From: Glutamicibacter ardleyensis
GTDB lineage: Bacteria > Actinomycetota > Actinomycetes > Actinomycetales > Micrococcaceae
NCBI RefSeq assembly: GCF_014644555.1
Contig: NZ_BMKX01000003.1
Coordinates: 62,001-126,000 of the forward strand
Length of the DNA stretch: 64,000 nt
Direction: 5' to 3'
Positions 19,428 through 28,160 of the stretch are shown piece after piece (within the stretch, counting starts at the first letter, position 1; each line of letters starts with the position of its first letter). The notes beneath the pieces are model-generated. The model saw only the letters and a list, made by a program, of their open reading frames with translations, had not been told where the DNA came from and searched no databases. The translations under genes and the position numbers were made by a program.

Positions 19428-20546
19428 ATGACTTCATCTGTTGGATTTGTTGGTTACCGTGGCATGGTTGGTTCCGTGCTGATGCAGCGCATGCTCGACG
19501 AGGGCGATTTTGCGCAACTGAACCCGGTCTTTTTCTCGACGTCGAATGCCGGCGGCGCAGCCCCTAGCTTTGCGCAGGGTGCCGAGCCGTTGCAGGACGC
19601 CTACGATATTAAGACTTTGGCCAAGCTGCCGATTATCGTCACCGCACAGGGCGGAGATTACACCTCTAAGGTGCACAGCGAGCTGCGTAAGTCCGGTTGG
19701 GATGGCCTGTGGATCGATGCAGCCTCAACCTTGCGTATGAACGAAGACTCGGTCATCGTATTGGATCCGGTGAACCGAAATGTCATCGACCAGTCGTTGG
19801 TCGCAGGCGTTAAAGACTTTGTCGGCGGCAACTGCACCGTCTCATGCATGCTTATGGGTTTGGGTGGGCTGTTCAAGAACAACCTGGTTGAGTGGAGCAC
19901 TTCCATGACCTACCAGGCAGCTTCCGGTGGCGGCGCACGCCATATGCGCGAGCTGCTGACCCAGTTTGGGGACATCAATTCGGCGGTCTCCGCCGAACTA
20001 GCTGATCCAGCCTCCGCCATCTTGGACATTGACCGCAAGGTGCTCGAAGCTCAGCGCGGTGGACTGGACGCCAGCCAGTTTGGGGTACCGCTAGGTGGCT
20101 CGCTGATCCCATGGATCGATGCGGACCTAGGCAACGGCCAGTCCCGCGAAGAGTGGAAGGCCGGAGCCGAGACGAACAAAATCTTGCAGACCTCCGGGGA
20201 TCATCACATCATTGTTGATGGCCTGTGCGTGCGTATCGGCGCGATGCGTTCACACTCGCAAGCGTTGACCATCAAGCTGAAGGATGACCTCACGGTCTCG
20301 GAGATCGAATCGCTGCTCGACGAGGACAATGAGTGGGCCAAGGTGGTGCCAAATGAAAAGGAAGCCACCATGGATAGGCTGACCCCGGTCGCTGCCTCGG
20401 GCACCTTGGATATCCCGGTGGGCCGTATTCGCAAGCTGGAAATGGGACCTAAGTACATCTCCGCGTTCACCGTCGGTGACCAGCTGCTCTGGGGCGCCGC
20501 AGAGCCGTTGCGCCGCATGCTGGCCATCGCTCAGGGTCGCCTGTAA
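19428..20546 (+). CDS. asd: Aspartate-semialdehyde dehydrogenase
   Basis: Asd reduces aspartyl phosphate to aspartate semialdehyde in the lysine/threonine/methionine branch. The 372-aa protein has the NADP loop [14 protein letters not shown] and catalytic Cys136 in [16 protein letters not shown], plus [11 protein letters not shown]. Length and the GGNCTVS sequence match the longer enterobacterial-type enzyme. TAACAT sits 6 nt before the ATG, consistent with a leaderless mRNA. A terminator follows. Confidence 0.96.
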   Translation: MTSSVGFVGYRGMVGSVLMQRMLDEGDFAQLNPVFFSTSNAGGAAPSFAQGAEPLQDAYDIKTLAKLPIIVTAQGGDYTSKVHSELRKSGWDGLWIDAASTLRMNEDSVIVLDPVNRNVIDQSLVAGVKDFVGGNCTVSCMLMGLGGLFKNNLVEWSTSMTYQAASGGGARHMRELLTQFGDINSAVSAELADPASAILDIDRKVLEAQRGGLDASQFGVPLGGSLIPWIDADLGNGQSREEWKAGAETNKILQTSGDHHIIVDGLCVRIGAMRSHSQALTIKLKDDLTVSEIESLLDEDNEWAKVVPNEKEATMDRLTPVAASGTLDIPVGRIRKLEMGPKYISAFTVGDQLLWGAAEPLRRMLAIAQGRL

Positions 20547-20558
20547 AGACAAACATTT

Positions 20559-20587
20559 AGCCCCTTCGAATTCGATTCGAAGGGGCT
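20559..20587. terminator. Bidirectional terminator between asd and murB
   Basis: AGCCCCTTCGAA and TTCGAAGGGGCT form a 12-bp stem with a 5-nt loop, followed by TTTT on the plus strand. Confidence 0.92.
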
Positions 20588-20596
20588 TTTTGTGCG

Positions 20597-21658
20597 CTAA
20601 AGCGTTAAATCAATGAGCAACGGTTCGTTGACCAGTTCAATGCCAAAGCGTTGTTGTACCCCGGCACGCACGGCGCGGGCGACAGTCAGTAGGTCTTCAG
20701 CGGTAGCACTTCCCCGGTTGGTGACCGCCAGGGTGTGCTTGGTCGACAAGCTAGCGCGGCCATGAGCCAAACTGAACCCCTCGGTGCCTTCGAGCCCGAA
20801 GCCCTTGGAGAATCCCGCCTGATCGATCAGCCAAGCTGCGGAAAGCTTCACCAGGCCGTCAGTGTCCACCGGATAATTTGGGGCACCTTCTGGCAATCGT
20901 TCAAGCACCGATACGTCAACAATTGGGTTGGTGAAGAAGGACCCGGTGGAGTGCGAATCCACGTCCTTCGGTTCGTAAACCATGCCTTTGGAGCGGCGTA
21001 GTTCAAGCACCTGCTGTCGCACCAGCTGTGCCGGGGCCGATTCACCGGGGGCAACGCCCAAACGGCGAGCTAGTTCCGCATAACGTATCGGCGCCGAATC
21101 ATCCGTACGAGTAAGCTCAAAGGCAACTTCGAGCACCACAAAGCGTGGTGAACCGGCAACGCTGGTGCGCTTAATCAGCGAATCCCGGTAAGAAAATTCG
21201 AGCTCTTCACGATGCAGCGTCAGCCCGGTACCTAGATGGCGGTCATAAACCCGCGCCCACGCCAGGTGCTGGGACACGTCAGCTCCGTAGGCACCCACGT
21301 TCTGCACCGGGGTGGCCCCGGCACAACCGGGGATGCCGGACAGCGCCTCCAAGCCGCTCAGTCCCTCTACGAGGCTGTACTCCACGCAAGCGTCCCAATT
21401 CTCACCGGCAGCGACGCGCAACAACACCGTATTGGTGTCCAAAGTTTCAAGCTGCAACCCTCGGGTGGCGATCTGAATGGCGGTTCCCCGGAAGCCACGA
21501 TCGTTGATCACCAGGTTTGAACCTCCACCGATGAGCAGTACCGGTGTCCCGGCAGCGTCGGCTGTAGCCAGCGCAGAGACCAGCTCTTCTTCGGTACCTG
21601 CCACCACCAACTGGTCGGCGGGCCCGCCGACCTGTGAGGTCGTCAAATTCTTCAGCAT
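20597..21658 (-). CDS. murB: UDP-N-acetylenolpyruvoylglucosamine reductase
   Basis: MurB makes UDP-N-acetylmuramic acid, a peptidoglycan precursor, using FAD and NADPH. The 353-aa protein has LTTSQVGGPAD and LLIGGGSNLVINDRGFRG for FAD binding, GLEALSGIPGCAGATPVQNVG spanning the central motif, and SFFTNPIV with the catalytic Ser. C-terminal AAWLIDQAGFSKG is typical. GTAGGAG precedes the ATG. It is last in a leftward group with the dehydratase and MFS genes. Confidence 0.96.
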   Translation of the reverse strand: MLKNLTTSQVGGPADQLVVAGTEEELVSALATADAAGTPVLLIGGGSNLVINDRGFRGTAIQIATRGLQLETLDTNTVLLRVAAGENWDACVEYSLVEGLSGLEALSGIPGCAGATPVQNVGAYGADVSQHLAWARVYDRHLGTGLTLHREELEFSYRDSLIKRTSVAGSPRFVVLEVAFELTRTDDSAPIRYAELARRLGVAPGESAPAQLVRQQVLELRRSKGMVYEPKDVDSHSTGSFFTNPIVDVSVLERLPEGAPNYPVDTDGLVKLSAAWLIDQAGFSKGFGLEGTEGFSLAHGRASLSTKHTLAVTNRGSATAEDLLTVARAVRAGVQQRFGIELVNEPLLIDLTL

Positions 21659-21686
21659 GCTCCTACTTTCGCATATTTTCGCGGTG

Positions 21687-22895
21687 CTATTTTTCGCTTC
21701 GGTGATCGGCTACATTCGAAGAAAGGAAGAAGGCCAGGACCACCAGAATCGAGATGGAACCTAAGGCCGGCAACAGGCCAATTGCCCCAGCTAAAAGGCC
21801 CAGCAGCGGCGGTCCGCCTAAGAACGCGCCATAACCAATGGTGGAGACCACCGAGACGCGGGTCGCTGCCCGCAGTGGGTCCTGTGAGGCGGCGCTCATG
21901 GCCAGTGGGAAAGTCAGGGCAACTCCCATTCCCCAAATGGCTAAGCCAATAAATGCTAAGGGCAGGTTTCCAGCAAAGGCAAAAAGCAAGACACCTATCA
22001 GGGCTGCAATGGCACTGGATCGAATCATGATCACGCGTCCCAGACGCAAGATCAGATCACCGGATAGTAGCCTCGTGAGAGTCATGGTGCTGACAAATAC
22101 GCCATACCCAATCGCGCCGGTGGCCTCGCTCGTTTGGTAACCGTCGGCCAATGCCAAGGCTACCCAATCCCCTGCTGCTCCCTCGGCCAATGCCATGCCT
22201 AGGACCAGCACGCCAAGCAAGATGGTTTGTGGTTCTTTCCACGCTTGGGCCAGAGACGGGCCCGAATGGTTGCGTGGGGTACGGCTGAAATCTTCACCGA
22301 AGCTCCGGGCACTGACCAGCACCGTCACCACGATAATCACGCCCATCACCGCATAGTGCACATAGAGCGGCAGATTAGCCGCCGCTGCCAGCGCGCCAAC
22401 GCCGGCCCCCAGCACGGTGCCAATGGAGAAAAATCCATGAAGCGCCGGCATAATGCTTCGGCCTAGCGCCCGTTCCATGGCTGCGCCCTGAACATTCGAG
22501 GCCACATTCCACGAAGCGGTACCCAATCCTTGAGTGAACAGGAAAATCCCGGTCAGCAAGGTGGATTCAAACACCGAGGCGCTGATACCGATCAGCAGCA
22601 ACGAACAACCTGCCAGGGTCGAAGCGATGCGCATGACGCTGGTGGCTCCTAGCCGCAGCACTGCCTGTCCGGACAACGCCACGGACAAAAACGAACCGGC
22701 GCTCAGACACAACAGTAGTAAGCCCACATTTGCGTGGTCTAGTTGCAAGGCATCGCGCAATGCCGGGAGCCTGGAGACCAGGGCAGAGATCAAGAGGCCG
22801 CTGGCCAGGTAGGCGGCAAGTAGCCCGTTGCGCCAGGCGAATACCGTGCCCTCGCCGCCTAGTTGCTTGTTCAGAGCTGGACTACCGCCTGGCAC
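21687..22895 (-). CDS. MFS transporter
   Basis: This 402-aa major-facilitator carrier has about twelve hydrophobic segments. The first loop LVSRLPALRDALQLDHANVG and the central break around residues 190-215 fit two six-helix halves. The substrate is not evident; the overall pattern resembles sugar or drug permeases of the FucP/YfmO sort. Its start overlaps the 3' end of the upstream MaoC-type gene by 25 bp, so the genes are co-transcribed. Confidence 0.88.
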   Translation of the reverse strand: MPGGSPALNKQLGGEGTVFAWRNGLLAAYLASGLLISALVSRLPALRDALQLDHANVGLLLLCLSAGSFLSVALSGQAVLRLGATSVMRIASTLAGCSLLLIGISASVFESTLLTGIFLFTQGLGTASWNVASNVQGAAMERALGRSIMPALHGFFSIGTVLGAGVGALAAAANLPLYVHYAVMGVIIVVTVLVSARSFGEDFSRTPRNHSGPSLAQAWKEPQTILLGVLVLGMALAEGAAGDWVALALADGYQTSEATGAIGYGVFVSTMTLTRLLSGDLILRLGRVIMIRSSAIAALIGVLLFAFAGNLPLAFIGLAIWGMGVALTFPLAMSAASQDPLRAATRVSVVSTIGYGAFLGGPPLLGLLAGAIGLLPALGSISILVVLAFFLSSNVADHRSEK

Positions 22896-23311
22896 TTCAT
22901 CAGTACCTTCGTGCCGTTAGCGGTGACCGTCAGGTCCACGCGTGCCGTTTGCGCTTCTTCGTCCAGTGCACCGATCTTGCCCTCAACCTCAATGGCGGTA
23001 CCTTCGGCATCGCTCGGGTTGCTCCCTGCGGGATCTTCTACCACTACCGGCTTGGTGAAGCGGGTCTGGTAATCCACAATGGCGCCCGGGTTTCCTACCC
23101 ACGCGCCGACAAGATCAACAACAGCACCCATGGTAAACATGCCGTGGGCGATTACCGAGGGTAGCTCAACTTCGGTTGCAAAGCGTTCGCTGTAGTGGAT
23201 CGGGTTGAAGTCTCCCGAGGCACCTGCGTACCGCACCAGGTCACCACGGTTCACCGTGACGGTCTTTGAACCGATTACTTGACCTTTTTCTAGGCTAGAG
23301 AATTTGATCAT
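22871..23311 (-). CDS. MaoC-type (R)-hydratase, HadB-like subunit
   Basis: This 146-aa hot-dog-fold protein has the catalytic signature YAGASGDFNPIHYSERFA with the Asp and His of (R)-specific enoyl hydratases, followed by VIAHGMFTMG. Paired with the next protein it resembles the HadAB 3-hydroxyacyl dehydratase encoded beside murB or rpmG-secE in other Actinobacteria. Likely substrate is a 3-hydroxyacyl thioester; mycolate synthesis itself is not implied. Confidence 0.88.
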   Translation of the reverse strand: MIKFSSLEKGQVIGSKTVTVNRGDLVRYAGASGDFNPIHYSERFATEVELPSVIAHGMFTMGAVVDLVGAWVGNPGAIVDYQTRFTKPVVVEDPAGSNPSDAEGTAIEVEGKIGALDEEAQTARVDLTVTANGTKVLMKCQAVVQL

Positions 23312-23314
23312 GGT

Positions 23315-23761
23315 TTAGTCCCCTGCCCGTACCAGTAGCGATGATGTGGTGGTGGCGACCTTCTCGCCGGACACCGTGGTGATTTCGGCGCGCGTGGTGA
23401 TCATTGCACCGGCACCCATTTCGCGGATCTGGTCCACATAGAGTTCTGCCAGCAGTTCGTCTCCGGCCACGATAGGGCGGTGGTGGGTGAAACGCTGATC
23501 TGCGTGCACCACACGTGAGAAGTCAATTCCGGAGGCAGGATCTGCGATCAGCTGAGCATCTGCTCGCTGCGCGATAATGATGACAAAAGTTGGTGGGGCC
23601 ACCAAATCTGCGTAACCCAATGCTTGGGCGGCCTGCACGTCAAAGTGCGCCGGGGAGCTAGCTTTTGTGGCCGTGGCGAATTCACGAATTTTTTCGCGAC
23701 CTACCTGGTAGGACGCGCCAGCGGGGTAAATATGCCCCACGAGGTCAGGGTTGATACCCAT
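23315..23761 (-). CDS. MaoC-like dehydratase, HadA-like subunit
   Basis: This 148-aa hot-dog protein carries IYPAGASYQVGREKIREFA and VVHADQRFTHHRPIVAGDEL, typical of the N-terminal (non-catalytic) MaoC half. It lacks the D-x(4)-H pair of its partner, which begins 3 nt downstream. The two probably form the heterodimeric dehydratase. Confidence 0.88.
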   Translation of the reverse strand: MGINPDLVGHIYPAGASYQVGREKIREFATATKASSPAHFDVQAAQALGYADLVAPPTFVIIIAQRADAQLIADPASGIDFSRVVHADQRFTHHRPIVAGDELLAELYVDQIREMGAGAMITTRAEITTVSGEKVATTTSSLLVRAGD

Positions 23762-23791
23762 TAGTTCTCCTGAACGTTGCGAGTTACTCGG

Positions 23792-24052
23792 TTACTTTTG
23801 CTTCTTGGCGCGCGGAACGGCAAGCCCATTGGCGATACGCCACTTGCGGGTGTCCCTGGCACGGATAACCAAGCCGATGATGTGGCACAGCATGCCAACG
23901 ATCATGATGCCTATGGCCGTGTATACCAGCGACAGCGAGGGGATGTTCGAGCCAATAATTGCCAATATGATGCCAAAGCCCATGACCCCCATGGCAGTGA
24001 ACACAAACTTTTTGTAGCGCGGTGAGGCCGCTTCCCATGGAGTGTTGGTCAT
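23792..24052 (-). CDS. DUF3188-like two-helix membrane protein
   Basis: This 86-aa protein has two hydrophobic helices (FVFTAMGVMGFGIILAIIG and SLVYTAIGIMIVGMLCHIIG) and a basic tail rich in Arg/Lys. It lies 30 nt upstream of the HadA-like gene in the same direction. The family assignment rests on overall pattern and is tentative; function unknown. Confidence 0.72.
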   Translation of the reverse strand: MTNTPWEAASPRYKKFVFTAMGVMGFGIILAIIGSNIPSLSLVYTAIGIMIVGMLCHIIGLVIRARDTRKWRIANGLAVPRAKKQK

Positions 24053-24116
24053 GGCATCCAGTTTAGTTCAGAGTGCGCGGTACAAAGCCCAGATGAAGCG
24101 ATAACACGGGTGAAAC

Positions 24117-25058
24117 TCAGAACAGTGGTGATTGTTCTTCGAAGAACTCACCGCGTTGCGCTTCGACATTCACTTCACGGGTTTTCAACTCCGCCGCGTC
24201 TAGCAAGCGCAAAGTAGTGTTTTCCCCGCTGTCGACCAGGATGCTCTGCCCTAGTACTCCGCGCACGCGCAGATTCATTTCATGGCCGGCAATGGGCTCC
24301 GTCCACGGATGTGCTGTTTTTGAATCCCAGGCTCGCACCACTTCCAGAGCGTAGGCAGGCTGCACCCACTTTTGGTCTAGCAGTTCCACTCCGTAGGCGG
24401 CTAGTTCACCTTGGGACTCCAAGAATTTCTTGGCACGTGTCGCCTCTAACGCATTGGCTGCGTCCAAACTTACTTCGTCTAGCTCCCAGGAGGTCAGCCC
24501 CTTGACCTTGGATTTCTGCCGGACTTGTTGTTTAAGACCCACGTGCTCAGTCACTAGATCTTCCAACACTCGAATCGCACCACCGTCACTGGCACGCGCC
24601 ACATATCGGGCGCTCACCGCTCCTTGCTGTGCCAGACGGGTCCATTTACTCTGCGTGGAGGTCGTACCAACCTTGGTGGCTCCATGGGCAAAACTTGCGA
24701 CATAGAGGAAATGTGGTTGCTCTAAATATTTGCGCAGGCCCTGTGGTGCTTCACCGGTCTTGTGAAACTGGTGCATGAATTTGCTCTGGTCCAAGCGCCG
24801 GCACCCGTCGCATTGAGTTCCGGTATTTAGTCCTTTGAGCTTGGGGCAGCTATGCAATGTTCGTGAGCCATCATCACGCATGGTGACATAACCTAAACAA
24901 AATTTAGTCTGCCCAACGCGCAACCTGATTGAGCGGTTTTCACTCAGTGGTTCGTTAACCCATTCTTCACCGCGACGCAGTCTGAGCACTGGGACTGGCT
25001 CATGCGGCGAGAAGCTAATGCCATGGCAAAGCTGCCGGTTTTCACGTTCGAGAATCAT
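24117..25058 (-). CDS. DUF2797 family protein (possible GIY-YIG-like fold)
   Basis: This 313-aa protein has a Cys/His zinc-like cluster (HSCPKLKGLNTGTQCDGCRR) and a following PHFLYVASFAHGATKVGTTS, which resembles the YIG..KIG strands of GIY-YIG domains. Both features are typical of DUF2797. Activity is unknown. GAAAGG lies about 5 nt before the ATG. It is divergent from the alarmone synthetase gene. Confidence 0.78.
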   Translation of the reverse strand: MILERENRQLCHGISFSPHEPVPVLRLRRGEEWVNEPLSENRSIRLRVGQTKFCLGYVTMRDDGSRTLHSCPKLKGLNTGTQCDGCRRLDQSKFMHQFHKTGEAPQGLRKYLEQPHFLYVASFAHGATKVGTTSTQSKWTRLAQQGAVSARYVARASDGGAIRVLEDLVTEHVGLKQQVRQKSKVKGLTSWELDEVSLDAANALEATRAKKFLESQGELAAYGVELLDQKWVQPAYALEVVRAWDSKTAHPWTEPIAGHEMNLRVRGVLGQSILVDSGENTTLRLLDAAELKTREVNVEAQRGEFFEEQSPLF

Positions 25059-25222
25059 CTGCGCCTTTCAACAAGTTCTGCATTCAACGTTAGAGCATTG
25101 AACATCTCGGATCTGCACGCGCAATGTGCATCGGATTCATGCGCAATTCTTAGTCGACAGGATTAGGGTTGAAAGAAAAGACGAACAAATAGTGTGTTTC
25201 GAGTCTGCTAACTGAGCTAGAG

Positions 25223-26029
25223 GTGGTCGAGATTTCTTCCAATTCAGATGAACCCCACGCGGTGATTCCAATGCCTGCCACGGAGTTTTCAAATTCCAAC
25301 GGCGCCATGGTCTACGATTTCGCTCATTCGCTACGGCAGTCGCTTCCGAAGTTCATGATGGAGTACCGTTTCGCCGCTGACGAAGTGCTGACTAAGGTTT
25401 CGATTCTGCGCGAGGAGTTTTTGTACCTGCACAAGTACAACCCCATCGAACATGTTTCGTCACGCGTGAAATCTCCGGAGAGTATTCTGCGCAAAGTCGT
25501 CAAACGTGGCATCAATCCGGATCTGGCATCCATTCGAGCCAACATCACCGATATTGCAGGTATCCGTATCACTTGCAGTTTCATCAAAGACACTTACAAG
25601 GTACTGCACACGCTCACCGCACAAAATGATCTGAAAGTGTTGCAGATCAAGGACTACATCAAGCATCCAAAACCCAATGGGTATAAGAGCTTGCATCTAA
25701 TTCTGGAGATCCCGGTCTTCCTATCCGAAGGTCCAGTCCCGGTCATCGTTGAAGTCCAAATACGCACCATCGCCCAGGATTTTTGGGCAAGTCTTGAACA
25801 TAAGATTTTTTACAAGTACGAGGGTGATGTTCCTGAACATCTGGTCGAAGAGCTCACCGATGCGGCAAACGCCGCGGAAAAGTTGGACTTGCAAATGCAA
25901 CGGCTCCATACCGCGGTTCATGGCCACGATGTTAATGCAGAGTCTCCCACGGTGGGGGAACCGTTCGACGAGACCTTGATGGAACAGGTCAGAGCTCTGG
26001 CGATGAAGTCATCATCCAAAGAAGAGTAA
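25223..26029 (+). CDS. Small alarmone synthetase, (p)ppGpp synthesis (RelQ-like)
   Basis: This 268-aa RelA/SpoT-type synthetase transfers pyrophosphate from ATP to GDP or GTP. The core has DIAGIRITCSFIKDTY, KPNGYKSLHL and VEVQIRTIAQDFWASLEHK, the G-loop and catalytic Glu region of the family. There is no HD hydrolase or TGS/ACT domain, so it is a synthetase-only protein. The GTG start is uncertain: the upstream GAGCTAGAG is a weak ribosome-binding site, and an in-frame ATG lies 16 codons in. It is the last chromosomal gene before the prophage. Confidence 0.92.
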   Translation: MVEISSNSDEPHAVIPMPATEFSNSNGAMVYDFAHSLRQSLPKFMMEYRFAADEVLTKVSILREEFLYLHKYNPIEHVSSRVKSPESILRKVVKRGINPDLASIRANITDIAGIRITCSFIKDTYKVLHTLTAQNDLKVLQIKDYIKHPKPNGYKSLHLILEIPVFLSEGPVPVIVEVQIRTIAQDFWASLEHKIFYKYEGDVPEHLVEELTDAANAAEKLDLQMQRLHTAVHGHDVNAESPTVGEPFDETLMEQVRALAMKSSSKEE

Positions 26030-26046
26030 GAAATATTTAAACGAAG

Positions 26047-26081
26047 AAAGCCTCGAAAACTCTAGGAGTTTTCGAGGCTTT
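26047..26081 (+). terminator. Terminator after the alarmone synthetase gene
   Basis: AAAGCCTCGAAAACTC and its complement form a 16-bp stem with a TAG loop, ending in TTT. It closes the chromosomal segment just before the prophage junction. Confidence 0.93.
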
Positions 26082-26087
26082 TGTCGG

Positions 26088-26134
26088 TAGCGGCGCCGGG
26101 ACTCGATCCCGGGACCTCACGATTATGAGTCGTG
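26088..26134 (-). other. attL: displaced 3' half of a CAT-anticodon tRNA gene
   Basis: The minus strand reads a normal tRNA 3' half: anticodon stem CACGA/TCGTG with loop CTCATAA (anticodon CAT), variable AGGTC, T-arm CCGGG-ATCGAGT-CCCGG, acceptor strand CGCCGCT and discriminator A. No D-arm or 5' acceptor strand exists further upstream, so the tRNA is cut near the anticodon stem. The integrase gene starts 125 bp away. This is the expected left junction of a phage integrated into a tRNA-Met (or Ile2) gene; the intact copy should be rebuilt at the right end. Confidence 0.85.
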
Positions 26135-26218
26135 AACAGGGTACGCTTGAAGTAGGCAAAAACCGCATGATTCCGCGGAATATTGGGGTTGTCGGTACGG
26201 TGCAGTACGCTAACTTAT

Positions 26219-26253
26219 GGTACCTAAGGGGGTACTAATGGGGGTACCTAAGG
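26219..26253. repeat. Pair of 11-bp direct repeats ahead of the integrase
   Basis: GGTACCTAAGG occurs twice, 24 bp start-to-start, with a GGTAC partial copy between. The second copy supplies the integrase ribosome-binding site. Repeats at this position are good candidates for integrase arm-type or excisionase sites. Confidence 0.6.
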
Positions 26254-26259
26254 AGAGTC

Positions 26260-27486
26260 GTGGCAAAGAAAACCAGAGGCAAGGGCGAAGGATCACTTAC
26301 GCAAGACAGTCGAGGATACTGGCGCGTCCGAATTGAACTGCCAGCAGACCGTGATGGAAATCGCCGTCGAAAAGAAATTCGACGCAAAAGCAAAGCCGAG
26401 GCAATCGCAGAAATGCGCGAACTAAAGAAAGAACTTGCTAAGACCGGCGACCTCGCAACCTCAAGTGTGAAGCTTGAGGACTGGTCTGAAACGTGGCTGA
26501 AAGAGCGAGCCAAGAAACTAGCGCCAAACACCATCAGCGGATACCGCGTCGCGTTCCGCGACTACATCAACCCGAAGTTCGGTAGCAAGAAGCTAGACAA
26601 GCTCACGCCAGGACATGTGCGCGAACTTCACGACCTGATCCTAGAGACTCCAAAGGACAAGGCTCTACGTGAGCTATCAGACCCTCCCGAGGGCACGGAG
26701 CTACTATCGAGCACCTACGCGCTACTCGTGCACAACACCCTATCCGGTGCACTCAAGATGGCCGTGCGAGACGGAATCATTGGACGCAACGTCTGCGAGC
26801 TGGTAGACAAGCCAACCAAGCGCCACACCGTGGAGGAAGTGCTTACCTTCGATGAGGGAGTAAAGCTTCTCAAATACCTAACCACGCATAAGGATGGCCC
26901 CCTATGGGCTACCTACCTACTGACCGGTGCGCGACGTGGCGAGATCATTGGGCTTGAGATTGATCGAGTACGCGAAGACCATCTAGACCTGTCGTGGCAG
27001 ATTCAGCGGATCAAGGATATAAAGCAAGCACCGCAAGACTACGAATACCGGCACCTCGAGAATCGCCTTTATCTCGTGCGCCCCAAGAGTAAAGCTGGTT
27101 GGCGCACTCCCCCACTAGTTCCAGAGCTTGCCGAACTTCTGCGCCGGCAGATTGGTGGCCGCACTGAGGGTCTAGTTTTCCAGCGCGACGGCAGGCCTTG
27201 GGACCCAGCAGATGCTTCGATTGAGTGGAAGACAATTCTCAAGGAAGCCGGGGTCAACGAGAAGGTCAAGCTCCACGGCGCACGCCATACGGCAGTCGGC
27301 CTACTCTATGAGCTTGGCGTTGGTGAGGCCACGATTATGCAGATCGTTGGACACTCCACAGTTTCTGTCACACGTCGGTATGGGCAAGCTGGCAATAAGC
27401 GTGCAATGCAGGACGCTATGAAGAAGCTGAGCGGGGCCTTGTCAGGTAAGGCCATCGAGCCACCGGCTAATCAAAAGCAAAACTAG
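26260..27486 (+). CDS. int: Phage tyrosine integrase
   Basis: This 408-aa site-specific recombinase has an N-terminal arm-binding AP2-like region (GSLTQDSRGYWRVRIELPAD), a SAM-like core-binding domain (about residues 70-165) and a catalytic domain. The active residues are R225 in TGARRGEIIGL, a Lys in PKSKAG (276 or 278), H339/R342 in LHGARHTA, H365 in IVGHSTVSV and nucleophile Y374 in TRRYGQ. The start is a GTG after AAGGAGAG. Position next to the tRNA remnant shows it inserted this prophage. Confidence 0.97.
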   Translation: MAKKTRGKGEGSLTQDSRGYWRVRIELPADRDGNRRRKEIRRKSKAEAIAEMRELKKELAKTGDLATSSVKLEDWSETWLKERAKKLAPNTISGYRVAFRDYINPKFGSKKLDKLTPGHVRELHDLILETPKDKALRELSDPPEGTELLSSTYALLVHNTLSGALKMAVRDGIIGRNVCELVDKPTKRHTVEEVLTFDEGVKLLKYLTTHKDGPLWATYLLTGARRGEIIGLEIDRVREDHLDLSWQIQRIKDIKQAPQDYEYRHLENRLYLVRPKSKAGWRTPPLVPELAELLRRQIGGRTEGLVFQRDGRPWDPADASIEWKTILKEAGVNEKVKLHGARHTAVGLLYELGVGEATIMQIVGHSTVSVTRRYGQAGNKRAMQDAMKKLSGALSGKAIEPPANQKQN

Positions 27487-27497
27487 CTAGCTATGGC

Positions 27498-27887
27498 CTA
27501 AAGGTTGGCGACGTATTTTTTTAGAGCGCTAACCGTTGCGATTTGGTATTTGATGACGTTCCCGTTTTTCGTCATGGGCACTTTGATTGGGCCGGTCTTC
27601 GTGAGTAGTGGCTGATATTTCTTTGCTAGTGATGCGTACATGTAGCCGATTTTTCGGCCGGTGGTGTCATGCATAACTACTGCATTCCGGTCGTGTTTAT
27701 TTTTTGGCTCAGGAGAGGCTACCAGGTACCCAGGCTTTAGATTTCGCATCTGCCTCTCGGTCAGATAATATTCTTCGCCAACCACGGCGTAGCTCACTGT
27801 GTCGACCTCGGGTATTGGCAGTTCGGAAGGTTTGCTTTTGGCTACATCACTGGCGATTGCGGCGGCGAGCGTTTTGAAAAATGACAT
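27498..27887 (-). CDS. HIRAN-domain protein
   Basis: This 129-aa protein contains the HIRAN pattern: VVGEEYYLTERQM, EPKNKHDRNAVVMHD with the conserved H/DxNAV, then KIGYMYASLAKKYQPLL. HIRAN domains bind 3' DNA ends in Rad5/HLTF, and stand-alone versions occur in bacteria and mobile elements. It sits between the integrase and the probable control region, facing left, only 11 bp from the integrase stop. Its role is unknown; DNA-end recognition, defence or regulation are possible. Confidence 0.75.
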   Translation of the reverse strand: MSFFKTLAAAIASDVAKSKPSELPIPEVDTVSYAVVGEEYYLTERQMRNLKPGYLVASPEPKNKHDRNAVVMHDTTGRKIGYMYASLAKKYQPLLTKTGPIKVPMTKNGNVIKYQIATVSALKKYVANL

Positions 27888-27998
27888 GCTCCGATTCTAA
27901 ACAACAAACTCTTCTCCGGAACTCACAATGAGTTCCGGAGCATTGTTAGATGGGGAGAATTGAAAACCCCTATAACACCTTTTTACTAAGCCCGCTAC

Positions 27999-28059
27999 CT
28001 CTAGGATCGCCGGAATTTCGCGGAACTTCTCTAGGCTCACTCTAGGCTTACTCTATGCT
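27999..28059. repeat. Four CTCTAGGCT-like repeats in the divergent control region
   Basis: CTCTAGGAT, CTCTAGGCT, CTCTAGGCT and CTCTATGCT occur at 27999, 28029, 28040 and 28051. The last three are spaced exactly 11 bp, about one helical turn, as expected for binding sites on one DNA face. They lie in the 355-bp gap between the HIRAN gene and the rightward block; apart from these repeats and the promoter at 28161 I see nothing else in the gap. Confidence 0.6.
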
Positions 28060-28160
28060 TTGTAGTCTTAGACAACAGGGCTTTTGATCAGGCTCAAACC
28101 TTTACTTAGCGCCGCCTATCGGGCATTTGGGAGGTTTTAGCATTGAGGCTTACCTGGCAC

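Noticed and set aside
26171-26180. Palindrome TTCCGCGGAA near the left junction
   Set aside because: A 10-bp palindrome is short and single; no second copy supports a binding site.
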